A stretch of 35,938 nt of DNA from an uncultured Collinsella sp. (GTDB lineage: Bacteria > Actinomycetota > Coriobacteriia > Coriobacteriales > Coriobacteriaceae): NCBI GenBank assembly GCA_900545615.1, contig UQZM01000016.1, forward strand, positions 1-35,938, in the 5' to 3' direction. Shown here piece by piece: positions 1 through 9,359 of this stretch. The notes under the pieces are model-generated. The model did no database searches and had not been told where the DNA came from. It saw nothing but the letters and a program-made list of their open reading frames with translations. A program made the position numbers and the translations under genes. Positions within the stretch are counted from its first letter, which is position 1. The number at the start of each line of letters is the position of its first letter.

Positions 1-127
1 AACAAATCCAAGTTAGACCATTTCAAATGGTTCGATGTCTGCCCGGATGCGACACATCTGGTGTGTCCATCCTCGCAGTATCCGGTTCTCAAGGTGCACG
101 CCTGCGCTGGTTCCCGGTTCCACCGGG
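1..127 (-). promoter_or_regulatory. Probable 5' leader of an rRNA operon running off the left edge
   Basis: Read on the minus strand, this stretch contains TTGAGAACCGGATACTG (complement of 76-92). It resembles the TTGAGAACT..A.AGTG element found upstream of rRNA genes in actinobacteria. Around it are strong hairpins: CCCGGT/ACCGGG (113-127), an 11-bp stem joining GGATG-GACACA to TGTGTC-CATCC (45-72), and CCATTT/AAATGG (18-30). No 16S 3' end precedes it, so it is more likely a leader than a 16S-23S spacer, and the 16S gene would begin just left of base 1. A window starting here would fit a contig that broke at an rRNA repeat. The rRNA itself is not seen. I found no convincing promoter in 128-281 and no supportable gene in 1-281. 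Confidence 0.45.
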
Positions 128-281
128 CCGCGCGGCAAGGAGATATATTGCCAGACCGGAGGGGCGCCGTGGGCGGGAATCTGGGCGTACACATTTCCTA
201 CACATTTTGTGATCCGACTAACGTTTGCCAGCCGTTACCTACCGCTCGCCGAGCATCTCTTTATATAAGGCAGTCTCATGG

Positions 282-1682
282 TTAAAGCGGATACGTCCCC
301 CTAGCTAAAGCACAGCCAGCATCGAGCAACTCATCACGTTCTTCCACCGAGAACCCCTCGGCGTAGACGCGCACCACTGGTTCGGTCCCGCTAGGACGGA
401 CCAGCAGCCACGTGTCATCCTCGAATGCCAAACGCAAGCCATCCATATGACTAACGTTTTGCGGCACCTTGCCACAAATCGACTTGGGGTTTACGCCCGG
501 CAGCAGGGTTCGTAACGTTTCGGCATCTTCGGCCTCAAGGCGTAAATCGCGTCGACCGTAACTCGTCTTACCAAAACTGTCCTCGAGCTGGTCGACCAGA
601 ACGCCCAAAGGCGCGTCCGTCTTTGCCATAAGCTCACACAGAATCAGACAGGCGAGGATTCCATCGCGCTCGGGCATATGCGCGGCGATGCCGATACCAC
701 CGGCTTCTTCGCCGCCTATGAGGACGCCGCCCTTTTTCATCTCCGCCGCTATATATTTGAAACCGACTGGTTTGACGGTCACGCGGCAGCCAAGCGCCTC
801 GGCAATGCGACGCACGAGCGTCGAGCATGAAAGATTGACGACGACGCGCCCCTCCAAATTACGAAATTGAACTAAGTCGCCCAAAACGAGCGCCATGATC
901 TGATGCGGATGTATATATCTGCCGCGCTCGTCAACCGCGCCGATACGGTCGGCGTCGCCGTCGGTCACCAGGCCAGCGCAAGCTCCGTCCTCGATAACCG
1001 TGCGCTCGCAAGCGTCCACCCAAGGCTCAACGGGGTCGGGGCAGATATCTTCTTGGTCAGACGCCTGCCCGGCGTGAATCTCGTGCACCTCAACGCCAAG
1101 CTCGCGCAGCAAGTCGGCTAGATAGCCCTGGGCTGCGCCGCCCATGGGATCGACAACCACACGCAGGTGCGCGGCGCGGATGGCTTCGGCATCGACAAAT
1201 GATGCCACCGCCTGCATATAGTCAGGAATGATATCCGCGGTGCGATATTGCCCCTCGATCCCCATTGGCTCGGGAGCCATGGTCTCTTCGAGCTCTTCGA
1301 TGACATCCTGGTTGGCGGTCGAGCCGTCACCCATGCGAATCTTGAGGCACAGATAACCCTGCGGATGATGGGACCCCGTCACCATGAGCGCGCCGCACGC
1401 CTCACCGTCATAAGCCGCCGCCCACGTAAGGGCAGGGGTCGGAACAGGTCGCGAAGCGAGCACGGCGTCCAGCCCGTGCGCTGCTAGCACGCCCGCCGCA
1501 AGCTCAGCGAACTCGCTCGCCAGGGGCCGGGTGTCGAACCCTATATATACAGTTTTGCCCGGATTGGTCTTTTGCCACAACTCGCCGACGGCATCGGCGA
1601 TACGGGCAACGTTATCGGCAGTGAAGTCCTCATCGACGCGAGCGCGCCAACCGTCAGTTCCAAAATGAATTATCGCGCACAC
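282..1682 (-). CDS. Phosphoglucomutase/phosphomannomutase family protein (alpha-D-phosphohexomutase)
   Basis: A 466-residue alpha-D-phosphohexomutase that moves phosphate between C6 and C1 of a hexose phosphate, feeding nucleotide-sugar and glycogen synthesis. All four family motifs are present: the phosphoserine loop VTGSHHP (active Ser about residue 104; SHHP where SHNP is more usual), the Mg-binding loop DGDADR (241-246), the sugar-binding loop GGEEAGG (about 315) and the C-terminal phosphate loop RPSGTEPVVR (about 435). I place the start at the GTG at 1682, which has GAGGTG seven bases upstream and begins just before HFGTDGWR, the usual family N-terminus. An upstream in-frame ATG at 1766 would add 28 residues that do not look like the family. 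Whether the substrate is glucose, mannose or another hexose phosphate cannot be told from sequence. Confidence 0.9.
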   Translation of the reverse strand: MCAIIHFGTDGWRARVDEDFTADNVARIADAVGELWQKTNPGKTVYIGFDTRPLASEFAELAAGVLAAHGLDAVLASRPVPTPALTWAAAYDGEACGALMVTGSHHPQGYLCLKIRMGDGSTANQDVIEELEETMAPEPMGIEGQYRTADIIPDYMQAVASFVDAEAIRAAHLRVVVDPMGGAAQGYLADLLRELGVEVHEIHAGQASDQEDICPDPVEPWVDACERTVIEDGACAGLVTDGDADRIGAVDERGRYIHPHQIMALVLGDLVQFRNLEGRVVVNLSCSTLVRRIAEALGCRVTVKPVGFKYIAAEMKKGGVLIGGEEAGGIGIAAHMPERDGILACLILCELMAKTDAPLGVLVDQLEDSFGKTSYGRRDLRLEAEDAETLRTLLPGVNPKSICGKVPQNVSHMDGLRLAFEDDTWLLVRPSGTEPVVRVYAEGFSVEERDELLDAGCALARGTYPL

Positions 1683-1803
1683 GCGCAGACACCTCACAGC
1701 GTTTGGATCATGGTACGCATGGGGTATACCCGCAACATGCACTCGGCAACCTGCCGGCACCAGCATTCACCATTTGGGCAAATGCTGCCGAGGACATGCA
1801 AGC

Positions 1804-1834
1804 AATAAAAAAACCGCCCCGTATGGAGCGGTTT
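1804..1834 (-). terminator. Intrinsic terminator after the homocysteine methyltransferase gene
   Basis: On the minus strand a 10-bp stem (AAACCGCTCC/GGGGCGGTTT, one G-U pair) with an ATAC loop is followed by a T tract. It begins six bases after the stop codon of the homocysteine methyltransferase gene, separating that gene from the phosphohexomutase downstream. Confidence 0.85.
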
Positions 1835-1840
1835 TGCCCT

Positions 1841-2734
1841 TTATATATCGAGCGCCTCGGCCATCGCTGCCGTAGTGATTGCCGTGGTTCCACAGCAACT
1901 GCCCACCATTGCGGCACCGGCATGTCTCCATTCGACGCATGCGCGCGCGAAAGCTTCGGGGTTCTCGTGCCATACGGGGCCATCCTGAGTCTGGACCGGA
2001 TCGCCCACGTTGGGACGCACCGTGACGGGCGTAGTCGCCGATGCAACCATCCTGGGCACCGCCACGTTCGCGGCCGCAAGTGAACAGCAGTTAACGCCAA
2101 CCGAGTTTGCGCCGTGCTTTTCGGCGTACAAAACAGCAGCCTCGATGTTGAGGCCATCGCCTAGCAGGTCGCCTTTATCGTCAACGACAAAACTTACCAA
2201 AACAGGCATGCCGTCGGCGGCATCCTGGGCGCCGGCAAGCATGGGCTGCAAATTACGGATAGACGTCACCGTCTCGATCAGCAGACCGTCAACACCAGCA
2301 TTGAGCAGGGCGTATGCCTGCTCTCGCGAAATGCCTCGGATTTCTCGATACTCGGCAGAGTCTTCGGCAAACCACTCAATGCCGATCGGGCCCATCGAGC
2401 CCAGCAGCAGCTGAGGGTGCGCCTGGCGCGCATCGTCGACGGCAGCGCGATTGACCTCAGCCACGGACGGCGTAATCTGATCTTGCTTGAGGGCATAGCT
2501 TGATGCCTGAAAGGTATTGGTAATGAGCACCTGCGCACCGGCGGCGACATACAGGCGATGGATACGAGAAACAGTCTGCGGCTCGGCAAGGTTCCAAAAC
2601 GCCGGTGGGATGTCGGCGGCATCGTATTCACTCATCAGCACGCTGCCCATGGGGCCCTGCGTCAACAGGGTCTCACTCGACATGCGGCGCATAAGTTCCT
2701 CGCCGCCGGGACGGTTGTAATAACTCGTATCCAT
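1841..2734 (-). CDS. Homocysteine S-methyltransferase family protein
   Basis: A 297-residue single-domain TIM barrel of the S-methyl_trans family, which transfers a methyl group to homocysteine to make methionine (S-methylmethionine or a similar donor, as in MmuM, or as the N-terminal module of MetH). The zinc site is visible: GVNCC near residue 217 and GSCCGT near 281. The N-terminal TQGPMGSVL matches the family's LLLDGAMGT strand. The gene lies 12 bp behind the DtxR-like regulator on the same strand and is probably co-transcribed with it. The ATG at 2734 has no good ribosome site close by; an ATG at 2692 with GAGG five bases upstream is a serious alternative start and would remove 14 residues. 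The methyl donor is not known. Confidence 0.85.
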   Translation of the reverse strand: MDTSYYNRPGGEELMRRMSSETLLTQGPMGSVLMSEYDAADIPPAFWNLAEPQTVSRIHRLYVAAGAQVLITNTFQASSYALKQDQITPSVAEVNRAAVDDARQAHPQLLLGSMGPIGIEWFAEDSAEYREIRGISREQAYALLNAGVDGLLIETVTSIRNLQPMLAGAQDAADGMPVLVSFVVDDKGDLLGDGLNIEAAVLYAEKHGANSVGVNCCSLAAANVAVPRMVASATTPVTVRPNVGDPVQTQDGPVWHENPEAFARACVEWRHAGAAMVGSCCGTTAITTAAMAEALDI

Positions 2735-2746
2735 ATATGTGTTTCG

Positions 2747-3169
2747 CTATTCCTCGACGCTGATTCCTTGTTTTTCGAGATAGGCGAGCCAGCGGCTCAT
2801 CGTGTCCTCGGAAAGCGCATGTTCCATCATGCACGCCTCGGAATCGGCCCGCTCAAAATCGACGCCGAGCTCCTGGACCAAAAACGTGCGAATAAGGCGA
2901 TGACGGTACCAGATGGCCGTGCCGACCTCGCGACCACGGTCGGTCAGGATGACCTTGCCGTAATGCGATTGCTCGACAAGCTCGGACGCCTTAAGCGCCG
3001 AAACTGCCTTATTGACCGATGCCTTGGAGACACCAAGACGCTGCGCGATGTCGACCGATCGCACGCCATTGGTCTCCCCTTCTTCGCTTTCGATGCGAAC
3101 CATGCACTCCAAGTAGTCTTCGTTCGCCACCGTTAGGTGCAGCTCGCGCGAGCTATTTGTCGTATCCAT
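2747..3169 (-). CDS. DtxR/MntR-family metal-dependent transcriptional regulator
   Basis: A 140-residue repressor of the iron/manganese family, with an N-terminal winged helix (SVDIAQRLGVSKASVNKAVSAL, about 38-59) and a dimerisation/metal-binding domain. Likely metal ligands are in ANEDYLE near the N-terminus, H in WYRHRLI, and the ACMMEHALS segment, which matches the Cys-x2-Glu-His ligands of DtxR. The C-terminal SH3-like domain of DtxR is missing, so the length is closer to MntR. The start is supported by GGAAGG before the ATG. It is divergent from pepT across a 120-bp gap holding a 20-bp palindrome, and is followed by the homocysteine methyltransferase. Whether it senses Mn, Fe or Zn cannot be decided from the ligands alone. 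Confidence 0.85.
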   Translation of the reverse strand: MDTTNSSRELHLTVANEDYLECMVRIESEEGETNGVRSVDIAQRLGVSKASVNKAVSALKASELVEQSHYGKVILTDRGREVGTAIWYRHRLIRTFLVQELGVDFERADSEACMMEHALSEDTMSRWLAYLEKQGISVEE

Positions 3170-3222
3170 GACCTTCCGTCCCTTCTGCGTTCAAAGGCTG
3201 ATTCTACCCCATCCAAGTGTCG

Positions 3223-3242
3223 CGGTATGCCGTGGCATACCG
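3223..3242. promoter_or_regulatory. Perfect 9-2-9 palindrome, candidate operator between divergent genes
   Basis: CGGTATGCC-GT-GGCATACCG is a perfect inverted repeat. It lies about 17 bp upstream of a TAGAAT -10 hexamer (complement of 3201-3206) for the metal regulator, covering its -35 region, and just upstream of a TAGAGT hexamer (3246-3251) that could serve pepT. One bound dimer could therefore control both directions. The regulator next door is the obvious candidate to bind it, but this is inference. Confidence 0.6.
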
Positions 3243-3289
3243 TGCTAGAGTTCTTGTTGCACACGACGACCAAGATTGGAGCGGTCTTT

Positions 3290-4537
3290 ATGGAAAACAA
3301 CACCACGAACCCCGACGTCCTCGAGCGCTTTTTGCGCTACGTCCAAATCAACACGCAATCCGAGGATGCAAACTGCGACCAGGTGCCTTCGAGCACCGTT
3401 CAGTTTGACCTTGCCAACATCCTGGCCGAGGAGCTGCGCGAACTCGGCGCGGCCGATGCCCATGTGACCGAGCATGCCTACGTCTGCGCGCATATTCCTG
3501 CGAGCGCGGGCGCGGAGAACAAGCCCGCCCTGGGTCTGATCGCACACCTCGACACCACCGAGGTTGCGCCGGGCGCCGGCGTGAAGCCGCACATTGTGCA
3601 CTACGAAGGCGGCGACCTGGTCTGCGGTACCGTTGACGGCAAGCCCGTGGCCATGAGCACCGCCAAGCTTCCCGCCTTGAACGACCTTGTGGGTGAGGAC
3701 TTGGTCTGCAGTGACGGCACCACACTGCTGGGCGCTGACGACAAGGCCGGCGTCGCCGAGATCATGGCACTTGTCGCGCGTATCGCTCAGGACCCCTCGC
3801 TGCCCCACCCCGCACTCGGCATTTGTTTTTGCCCGGACGAGGAGATCGGTCACGGCGCCGAGCTGTTGGATATCGAGGCCTTTGACTGCAAGTACGCCTA
3901 CACGGTCGATGGCGGTCCCGTTGGCGAGCTGGAGTGGGAGTGCTTTAACGCCGCCGAGGCAACCGTTCGCTTTGAGGGCCAGTCCATCCATCCCGGTGAC
4001 GCCAAGGGCCGCATGGTCAACGCGGGCAATCTGTTCTGCGACTTTAACGCGCTGCTCCCTTATGCGCAGCGCCCGGAATACACCGAGGGCTACGAGGGCT
4101 TCTATCATCTTGAGGGCGTGTCTGCAACCGTCGACCACGCTACGGCGCGCTATATCGTTCGCGACCACGACGCGGCAAAGTTCCAGCAGAAGCTCGCGCT
4201 GATTGAATCTGCCGCAGCCCTGCTCAACCAGCGCCTGGGCGCGGAACTCGTGACGGTCGAGATCAAGCAGCAGTACCGCAACATGGCCGAGATCGTGCGT
4301 GACTACCCCGAGCTTATCGATGTCGCCAAGGAAGCCTACCTTGCCTGCGGCATTGAGCCCCAGGTACTGCCGATTCGCGGTGGTACCGACGGTGCGCAGC
4401 TGTCGTTCCGCGGCCTGCCCTGCCCCAACCTTTCCACGGGCGGCTACTGCTACCACGGCGTCAACGAGTTTGTCCCAGTCAGCTCGCTCGTCAAGATGAC
4501 CGACGTCCTCCAGGAACTCGTCGCCCACTTCGCATAA
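3290..4537 (+). CDS. pepT: Peptidase T (tripeptide aminopeptidase)
   Basis: A 415-residue M20-family zinc aminopeptidase that removes the N-terminal residue of tripeptides in the cytoplasm. The di-zinc site is readable: AHLDTT (H86, D88), LGADDKAG (D150), PDEEIGHG (catalytic/ligand Glu about 184-185), TVDGGP (D207), and the late RGGTDGAQLSFRGLPCPNLS plus CYHGVNE that carries the last His. Length is as expected for PepT (about 410). I chose the ATG at 3290, which has GGAG upstream and starts directly before the family N-terminus; the longer reading frame from 3137 adds unrelated residues. It is the only gene on the plus strand in the left third and ends in a strong terminator. Confidence 0.95.
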   Translation: MENNTTNPDVLERFLRYVQINTQSEDANCDQVPSSTVQFDLANILAEELRELGAADAHVTEHAYVCAHIPASAGAENKPALGLIAHLDTTEVAPGAGVKPHIVHYEGGDLVCGTVDGKPVAMSTAKLPALNDLVGEDLVCSDGTTLLGADDKAGVAEIMALVARIAQDPSLPHPALGICFCPDEEIGHGAELLDIEAFDCKYAYTVDGGPVGELEWECFNAAEATVRFEGQSIHPGDAKGRMVNAGNLFCDFNALLPYAQRPEYTEGYEGFYHLEGVSATVDHATARYIVRDHDAAKFQQKLALIESAAALLNQRLGAELVTVEIKQQYRNMAEIVRDYPELIDVAKEAYLACGIEPQVLPIRGGTDGAQLSFRGLPCPNLSTGGYCYHGVNEFVPVSSLVKMTDVLQELVAHFA

Positions 4538-4563
4538 GCCTGGCTGCACAACCCCAAAAGACG

Positions 4564-4600
4564 AATCGCCCCGTCCTCAACCGAGAACGGGGCGATTTTT
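4564..4600 (+). terminator. Intrinsic terminator of pepT
   Basis: ATCGCCCCGT pairs with ACGGGGCGAT, the stem extended by CTC/GAG inside the loop, and is followed by TTTTT. It lies 27 bases after the pepT stop. Confidence 0.9.
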
Positions 4601-4654
4601 GGTGCAAGGGGTGTAGTCGGCATCGCTGGTTAAATCAACGTCAGCGAGCGACGT

Positions 4655-4740
4655 CCAGAGCGAACAAGTTGGCATGAAAAAGGCAGGGCATTGACCTTCT
4701 GGTCATGCCCTGCCTTTTGAATGACAAATTGTCGCTCTGG
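4655..4740 (-). terminator. Long imperfect hairpin with rpoD terminator at its core
   Basis: The core (4677-4718) is a stem AAAAGGCAGGGCAT.GACC/GGTCATGCCCTGCCTTTT with a one-base bulge and TTCT loop; on the minus strand it ends in TTTTT and can terminate rpoD transcripts. The pairing continues outward, imperfectly, to CCAGAGCGA (4655-4663) and TCGCTCTGG (4732-4740). This makes an 86-base hairpin, much longer than a terminator needs. Confidence 0.7.
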
Positions 4741-4744
4741 GCGG

Positions 4745-4788
4745 CGCGCAGCGTCGAGCCGTTACGCGGTTTGGTAAAACCGCGTAAC
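4745..4788 (-). repeat. Post-stop hairpin plus conserved 15-mer after rpoD (repeat copy 1)
   Basis: Two bases after the rpoD stop lies a perfect 12-bp stem with a four-base loop (4761-4788, GTTACGCGGTTT/AAACCGCGTAAC). It has no U tract after it. Next to it is CGCGCAGCGTCGAGC (4745-4759, plus strand), then the long hairpin at 4655-4740. The same order (stop, hairpin, identical 15-mer, long imperfect hairpin) occurs after the DUF4956 gene at 23303-23437. I read this as a repeated 3'-end element of unknown function. Confidence 0.5.
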
Positions 4789-4790
4789 CA

Positions 4791-6140
<1,350 letters not shown>

Positions 6141-6250
6141 AGATTCTCCCTTCATAGTCCACAGGACTCAATACTTTAGCACACACATTGACGTCTATAC
6201 CCAAAAAGAGGGCTGGATATAGGCGAGAATACGCTGGTTGACCACAACAT

Positions 6251-8359
6251 CTAGGCTTGATCGGTGCCTGCGGCCTCCAGGCCGATCAAACGGAACGGGT
6301 CCGCCACGCCGCCGATCGACTTTTGCAGTTCGCGCTGACGCTGCGAGTCCTGCGCGGCCTGCACGGTCAGCGCACGACGGGCCTCATCATCGAGCGAACG
6401 GTCCTGGCGCAGCTTGGCCTGTGCGGCACGCATGCGACGCTTGATGGTGTAGAGCTCGAGCGTATCGAGCATAAACACGATGTTCGTCTCGGTGGGGTGC
6501 TTGCTCGTCGCCGAGATGCGCCCGGCACTCACAAGCGTTGCCGCATCGGGACACACTGAGCGCGCCGCATCCATGCAGGCTGCAGGATCGGTTCCCGGCG
6601 GCGTTGCCAGAACGGCCCATGCGATGGACTCGTGACGTGGGTCAACCCACTCGATGGAGCAGATGCGGTCGGCATACGTGCGGAACAGGTCGGGGTAGCT
6701 CGTGAGCATGGTCAGCAGCTCGCGCTCCCCTGCCAAGGACTTGCGCTCTAGATCGGTCAAAACCATCGGCGCCGCCGCAGCCGGTGCGCCCGAACCATCA
6801 GCCGCAGGCACGGCGCCCATACCATCAGGCACATCGATTGGCGGCAAGTCGTCAACGACCTCCACTGGTGCAGCGCCATAGGCATCGAGCGGGACGTAGT
6901 CGTACGGTTCTTCCTCGACCGGCGCCGCTACGGCCGGAGTCGCGCCCGATGCCCAAGCACCACGAGATGTCCCCTGCGAACCAGACGACCGACCGCCCGC
7001 GCTACCAGATCGCTCAGCCTGCGCCCGCTGGCGTTCATAGTTCTGTTCGCGGCGGCGCTCCGCATCCTCGCGCTTGGCGACGTCGCGAAACACGCGGCCC
7101 GAGCTCGCGCGCACGGTCTCCAGATCCAAACCCAACAGATCGGCAATCTGAATAAAGTACGTATCGATCATGTAGCTATCGCGCAGCGGATAGATGAGCG
7201 TGAGAGCGTCCTCCAGCGCCTTGGCTCGACCGCCCGGCGTGGTGATGTCGCTCGACTCCTGCAACGAACGGTACACGAAGTCCATAAGCGGCTCGGCAGC
7301 GTCGATGCGCGCCTGCAGCTCCTGCCCACCATGTGCCGTGATGAACTCCATGGGATCGTTGCCGTCGGGCAGCACCACGCAGCGCAGGTCCATAGAATCC
7401 TGCTCGATAAACTGAATCGCGCGACGGGCGGCCTTTTGCCCGGCGGCATCGCCGTCAAACATATACACGATGCGCTTGGCAAAGCGAGTGAGCGTCTTGA
7501 CGTGATGCTCCGTGAGCGCGGTGCCCAGCGTGGCGACAACGTTTTTAATCCCCGCTTCCCAACAGGCGATGCAGTCGGTATAGCCCTCCACCACGATGGC
7601 GGTATCCTGCGCGACGATAAACTCCTTGGCCCAATTAAATCCGTAGAGGTTTCGCTTTTTATGGAACACGCTCGTCTCGGCGGTATTGAGGTACTTGGGT
7701 TGGCCGTCGCCCATGATGCGACCGCCAAAGGCAATGTTGTGACCCTGCTCGTCAAAGATGGGGAACATCACGCGGTCGTAGAAGCGGTCGGCAAGCTGCC
7801 CGCGCCCGCGGCTCACGGCAACATTGGCGTCAATCATCTCCTGCGGGGTAAAACCCGCCTGGGACAGGTGTGACACCAGCGCGTTACGGCCCGGTGCAAA
7901 GCCCAGACAGTAGCGGCGGCAGACATCGCCGCCCATGCCGCGGCTGGCAAAGTACTCGCGCGGACGGCCGTCCTTACCGCGCATAAGCATAGTGTGATAG
8001 AACTGAGCGGTCTCGGCGCACAGATCGTAGATTCGGGCACGCTTGGTACCGCGCTCGCGGCGATCTCCGGTGTCGTGCAGCTCAATACCCGCGCGATCGG
8101 CCAAATAACGGATTGACTCGGGAAAGCTCAGGTTCTCGCGCTTCATGATATAGGTGAAGACGTCGCCACCCTCGCCGCAACCAAAGCAGTGCCACACCTG
8201 CGTGGCGGGGATAATGTGGAAGGACGGCGTCTTTTCGCCATGAAAGGGACAGCAGCCCCAAAACTCATGGCCGCGGGGCTTGAGCTCAACCGTTTCCTGC
8301 ACGATGGCGACTAAGTCGGACGCAGCGCGTACCTGGTCTTTTTCCTCATCGCTAATCAC
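6251..8359 (-). CDS. dnaG: DNA primase DnaG
   Basis: A 702-residue primase that makes the RNA primers for DNA replication. The N-terminal zinc-binding domain has C37-x2-H40 and C58-x2-C61 (CPFH, CFGC). The catalytic core has the TOPRIM acidic residues E258 (VVEGYTD) and D302/D304 (FDGDAAG). The C-terminal helicase-binding region (from about 560) is separated from the core by a low-complexity linker rich in Ala, Pro and Ser (about 450-540), longer than in E. coli DnaG (581 residues). The start is the GTG at 8359, with GGGGGTG upstream; it overlaps the ribF stop by 8 bp, so translation is probably coupled. Confidence 0.96.
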   Translation of the reverse strand: MISDEEKDQVRAASDLVAIVQETVELKPRGHEFWGCCPFHGEKTPSFHIIPATQVWHCFGCGEGGDVFTYIMKRENLSFPESIRYLADRAGIELHDTGDRRERGTKRARIYDLCAETAQFYHTMLMRGKDGRPREYFASRGMGGDVCRRYCLGFAPGRNALVSHLSQAGFTPQEMIDANVAVSRGRGQLADRFYDRVMFPIFDEQGHNIAFGGRIMGDGQPKYLNTAETSVFHKKRNLYGFNWAKEFIVAQDTAIVVEGYTDCIACWEAGIKNVVATLGTALTEHHVKTLTRFAKRIVYMFDGDAAGQKAARRAIQFIEQDSMDLRCVVLPDGNDPMEFITAHGGQELQARIDAAEPLMDFVYRSLQESSDITTPGGRAKALEDALTLIYPLRDSYMIDTYFIQIADLLGLDLETVRASSGRVFRDVAKREDAERRREQNYERQRAQAERSGSAGGRSSGSQGTSRGAWASGATPAVAAPVEEEPYDYVPLDAYGAAPVEVVDDLPPIDVPDGMGAVPAADGSGAPAAAAPMVLTDLERKSLAGERELLTMLTSYPDLFRTYADRICSIEWVDPRHESIAWAVLATPPGTDPAACMDAARSVCPDAATLVSAGRISATSKHPTETNIVFMLDTLELYTIKRRMRAAQAKLRQDRSLDDEARRALTVQAAQDSQRQRELQKSIGGVADPFRLIGLEAAGTDQA

Positions 8360-9359
8360 GGATGCTCACCCCCTGCTCACCCAAGTTGTGACGAATGTCC
8401 TCGATATTACCCTCGACGGTCGCAATCAACTCATCCAGCGAATCGAACACACGCGAGGGACGTAGCCAGCGCGTAAACGCCAGCGAAACGGAAGCGCCAT
8501 AGAGGTCGCCCGTATAACCAATTAAATTAGCCTCAAGATGCGCAGATGCCGCATCGTCGGCATACGTCGGCGGCAGTCCAACGTTCACGGCAGCGGGCCA
8601 CACGGTGTCATCGACCAGCACCAGGCCCTCGTAGACGCCATCGGCAGGCACCTGAAGGCCGTCGGGAACTTGCAGGTTTGCCGTGGGAAAGCCCATGCCA
8701 GAACCCTCGTGACGGCCGCGAATAACACCGCCGCGCACCATATACGGGCGGCCGAGCAACTCAGCAGCCAGCTCCACATGGCCCTGTCCGAGCTCATGAC
8801 GAATGCGGGTGGCGCAAATGGCCTCACCGCCCTCGCAAAGCAGGTCGTGACCGTACACGTCAACGCCGTGCTCGGAACCCCAGGCGCGCATCTCGGCAAC
8901 ACCAGAAGCACCGCCACGACCCAGCCTAAAGTCACTGCCAACGCGAATCGATCGAATGTCGACCAGACGCGACACCAGCGAGAGAAAATCAACATGGTCA
9001 AGCGCCGCAACCTCAGGCGTAAAGGGAACGGCCACCACCGCATCGACCCCAGTTTGAGCCAGGGCATGCAGACGGTCGGCCGTCGTCATCAATTTTTGAG
9101 CGGGCGAAGAGCTCACCACAATGTCCGGGTCGGGATCGAAGGTAACCACGACCGCCTTACAGCCATGGGCACGGGCATCACGGGCAAGCGCCGTAATGAG
9201 CTCCTGGTGTCCACGGTGCACGCCGTCGAACACGCCGATGGCAATCGATGCGGCACCCAGATGCTCGCACTCATCAAACGCATCGGCAGTAACGATGCGA
9301 GCCTCGTCCGACTCGCCCGCGAAAAAGACTCGCGCGAGGTCACGAGCGGACAACATCAT
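8352..9359 (-). CDS. ribF: Bifunctional riboflavin kinase / FAD synthetase
   Basis: A 335-residue enzyme that phosphorylates riboflavin to FMN and adenylates FMN to FAD. The N-terminal nucleotidyltransferase half has the ATP-binding GVFDGVHRGH (HRGH at 48-51) and RVGSDFRLGRGG; the C-terminal riboflavin kinase half has GMGFPTANL (223-228, the family's PTAN motif). Length is typical. It overlaps truB upstream by an ATGA junction (4 bp) and dnaG downstream by 8 bp. No FMN riboswitch precedes it, as expected for the copy inside a translation operon. Confidence 0.95.
   Translation of the reverse strand: MMLSARDLARVFFAGESDEARIVTADAFDECEHLGAASIAIGVFDGVHRGHQELITALARDARAHGCKAVVVTFDPDPDIVVSSSPAQKLMTTADRLHALAQTGVDAVVAVPFTPEVAALDHVDFLSLVSRLVDIRSIRVGSDFRLGRGGASGVAEMRAWGSEHGVDVYGHDLLCEGGEAICATRIRHELGQGHVELAAELLGRPYMVRGGVIRGRHEGSGMGFPTANLQVPDGLQVPADGVYEGLVLVDDTVWPAAVNVGLPPTYADDAASAHLEANLIGYTGDLYGASVSLAFTRWLRPSRVFDSLDELIATVEGNIEDIRHNLGEQGVSIRD

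Noticed and set aside
27..285. Short plus-strand reading frames of 61-77 residues at the left edge
   Set aside because: They overlap each other in different frames, lack ribosome sites and family features, and lie in structured DNA that reads better as an rRNA leader.
4761..4788. Hairpin after rpoD as the rpoD terminator
   Set aside because: It has no U tract; the hairpin at 4677-4718 has one on the correct strand.
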